A stretch of 13,048 bases of DNA from JBCBKP01 sp038746265. GTDB lineage: Bacteria > Planctomycetota > Phycisphaerae > Phycisphaerales > UBA1924. Made by a program: the position numbers and the translations under genes. This document shows, in pieces, positions 12,914 through 13,048 of the stretch. The stretch is from positions 1 through 13,048 of the forward strand of contig JBCDKU010000079.1 in assembly GCA_038746265.1 (NCBI GenBank), read 5' to 3'. The notes beneath the pieces were generated by a model. It saw nothing but the letters and a program-made list of their open reading frames with translations, was not told the DNA's origin and did no database searches. The first letter of the stretch is position 1. Each line of letters starts with the position of its first letter.

Positions 12914-13048
12914 CCCTCTGGCAGAGGGCCGGGGTGAGGGCGGGCGTCATAAGAAGCGTTGAGAGCAGGACAAGCAGCCGCAGTGGACACGAACGCGGTT
13001 GCCGCGCCGTCCCCGGCGTTCGCCCTCACCCCCAGCCCCTCTCCCAGA
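12914..13048. mobile_element. MITE-like element with inverted degenerate ends, cut by the window edge
   Basis: The left end (12917-12942, TCTGGCAGAGGG then CCGGGGTGAGGGCG) and the right end (13021-13048, CGCCCTCACCCCCAGCCC then CTCTCCCAGA) are imperfect inverted copies flanking about 78 bp with no open frame. The inner GGGTGAGGGCG/CGCCCTCACCC match is exact over 11 bp. The left end also has its own hairpin, CCCTCT (12914-12919) with AGAGGG (12923-12928). Sequences of this CCCTCTCCC...GGGGTGAGGG kind occur as dispersed non-coding repeats in many GC-rich genomes. No transposase is present. The right boundary is not visible. Confidence 0.65.

Noticed and set aside
11766..12950. Minus-strand 394-aa Arg/Pro/His-rich frame
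   Set aside because: It is antisense to the metallophosphoesterase, which has all five metal-binding motifs and a Shine-Dalgarno.

Overview
This is a GC-rich, gene-dense chromosomal fragment, most likely from a Planctomycetota bacterium, with Phycisphaerae-like bacteria the best guess. The evidence is the very high GC content, the frequent GTG starts with few Shine-Dalgarno motifs, and three family signatures. These are a GbsR-type regulator with a 'WGRMGSxWGISRTMAE' signature, a small helix-turn-helix/acidic/two-TM protein with a 'DDTSLGADLMDDIYG' motif that I associate with planctomycetes, and a secreted prenyltransferase/squalene-oxidase-repeat protein. The taxonomic placement rests on family recall, not on a marker gene search. 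No rRNA, tRNA, CRISPR array, insertion sequence or phage gene was seen.

Layout. Positions 1-6716 hold a five-gene leftward cluster, in transcription order: rsmE (16S rRNA m3U1498 methyltransferase), a secreted prenyltransferase-repeat protein, a sulfotransferase-family protein, a CgeB-like glycosyltransferase, and a UvrD/PcrA-type helicase. The last three are joined by two identical 4-bp GTGA stop/start overlaps. A 105-bp divergent region separates rsmE from a rightward gene for a strongly acidic Glu/Ala/Pro-rich protein with two C-terminal membrane segments. A roughly 590-bp non-coding stretch (8334-8924) rich in short perfect inverted repeats follows. Next come a UbiA-family prenyltransferase and a GbsR/MarR-type regulator, the latter preceded by a perfect 22-bp palindrome that is probably its operator. 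A small unknown gene is coupled to the regulator by a third GTGA overlap. A 21-bp hairpin ends this block, overlapping the stop codon of the convergent leftward HTH/two-TM gene. A metallophosphoesterase gene is divergent from that one. The last 130 bp is a MITE-like element with inverted, degenerate CCCTCACCCC...CTCTCCC ends.

Both edges look like assembly boundaries. Positions 1-58 are a perfect inverted copy of 431-488, which encodes helicase motif VI, and this copy supplies the apparent helicase stop codon. The true C-terminus of the helicase is therefore probably missing. The right edge stops inside a probable dispersed repeat.

Functionally the window is mostly ordinary chromosomal housekeeping and cell-surface biology. 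I do not see a convincing new defence or mobile system. The observations most worth following are the left-edge inversion, the regulator with its palindrome and coupled unknown gene, the sulfotransferase/glycosyltransferase pair, the unexplained non-coding stretch, and the two acidic-linker membrane proteins of unknown function.
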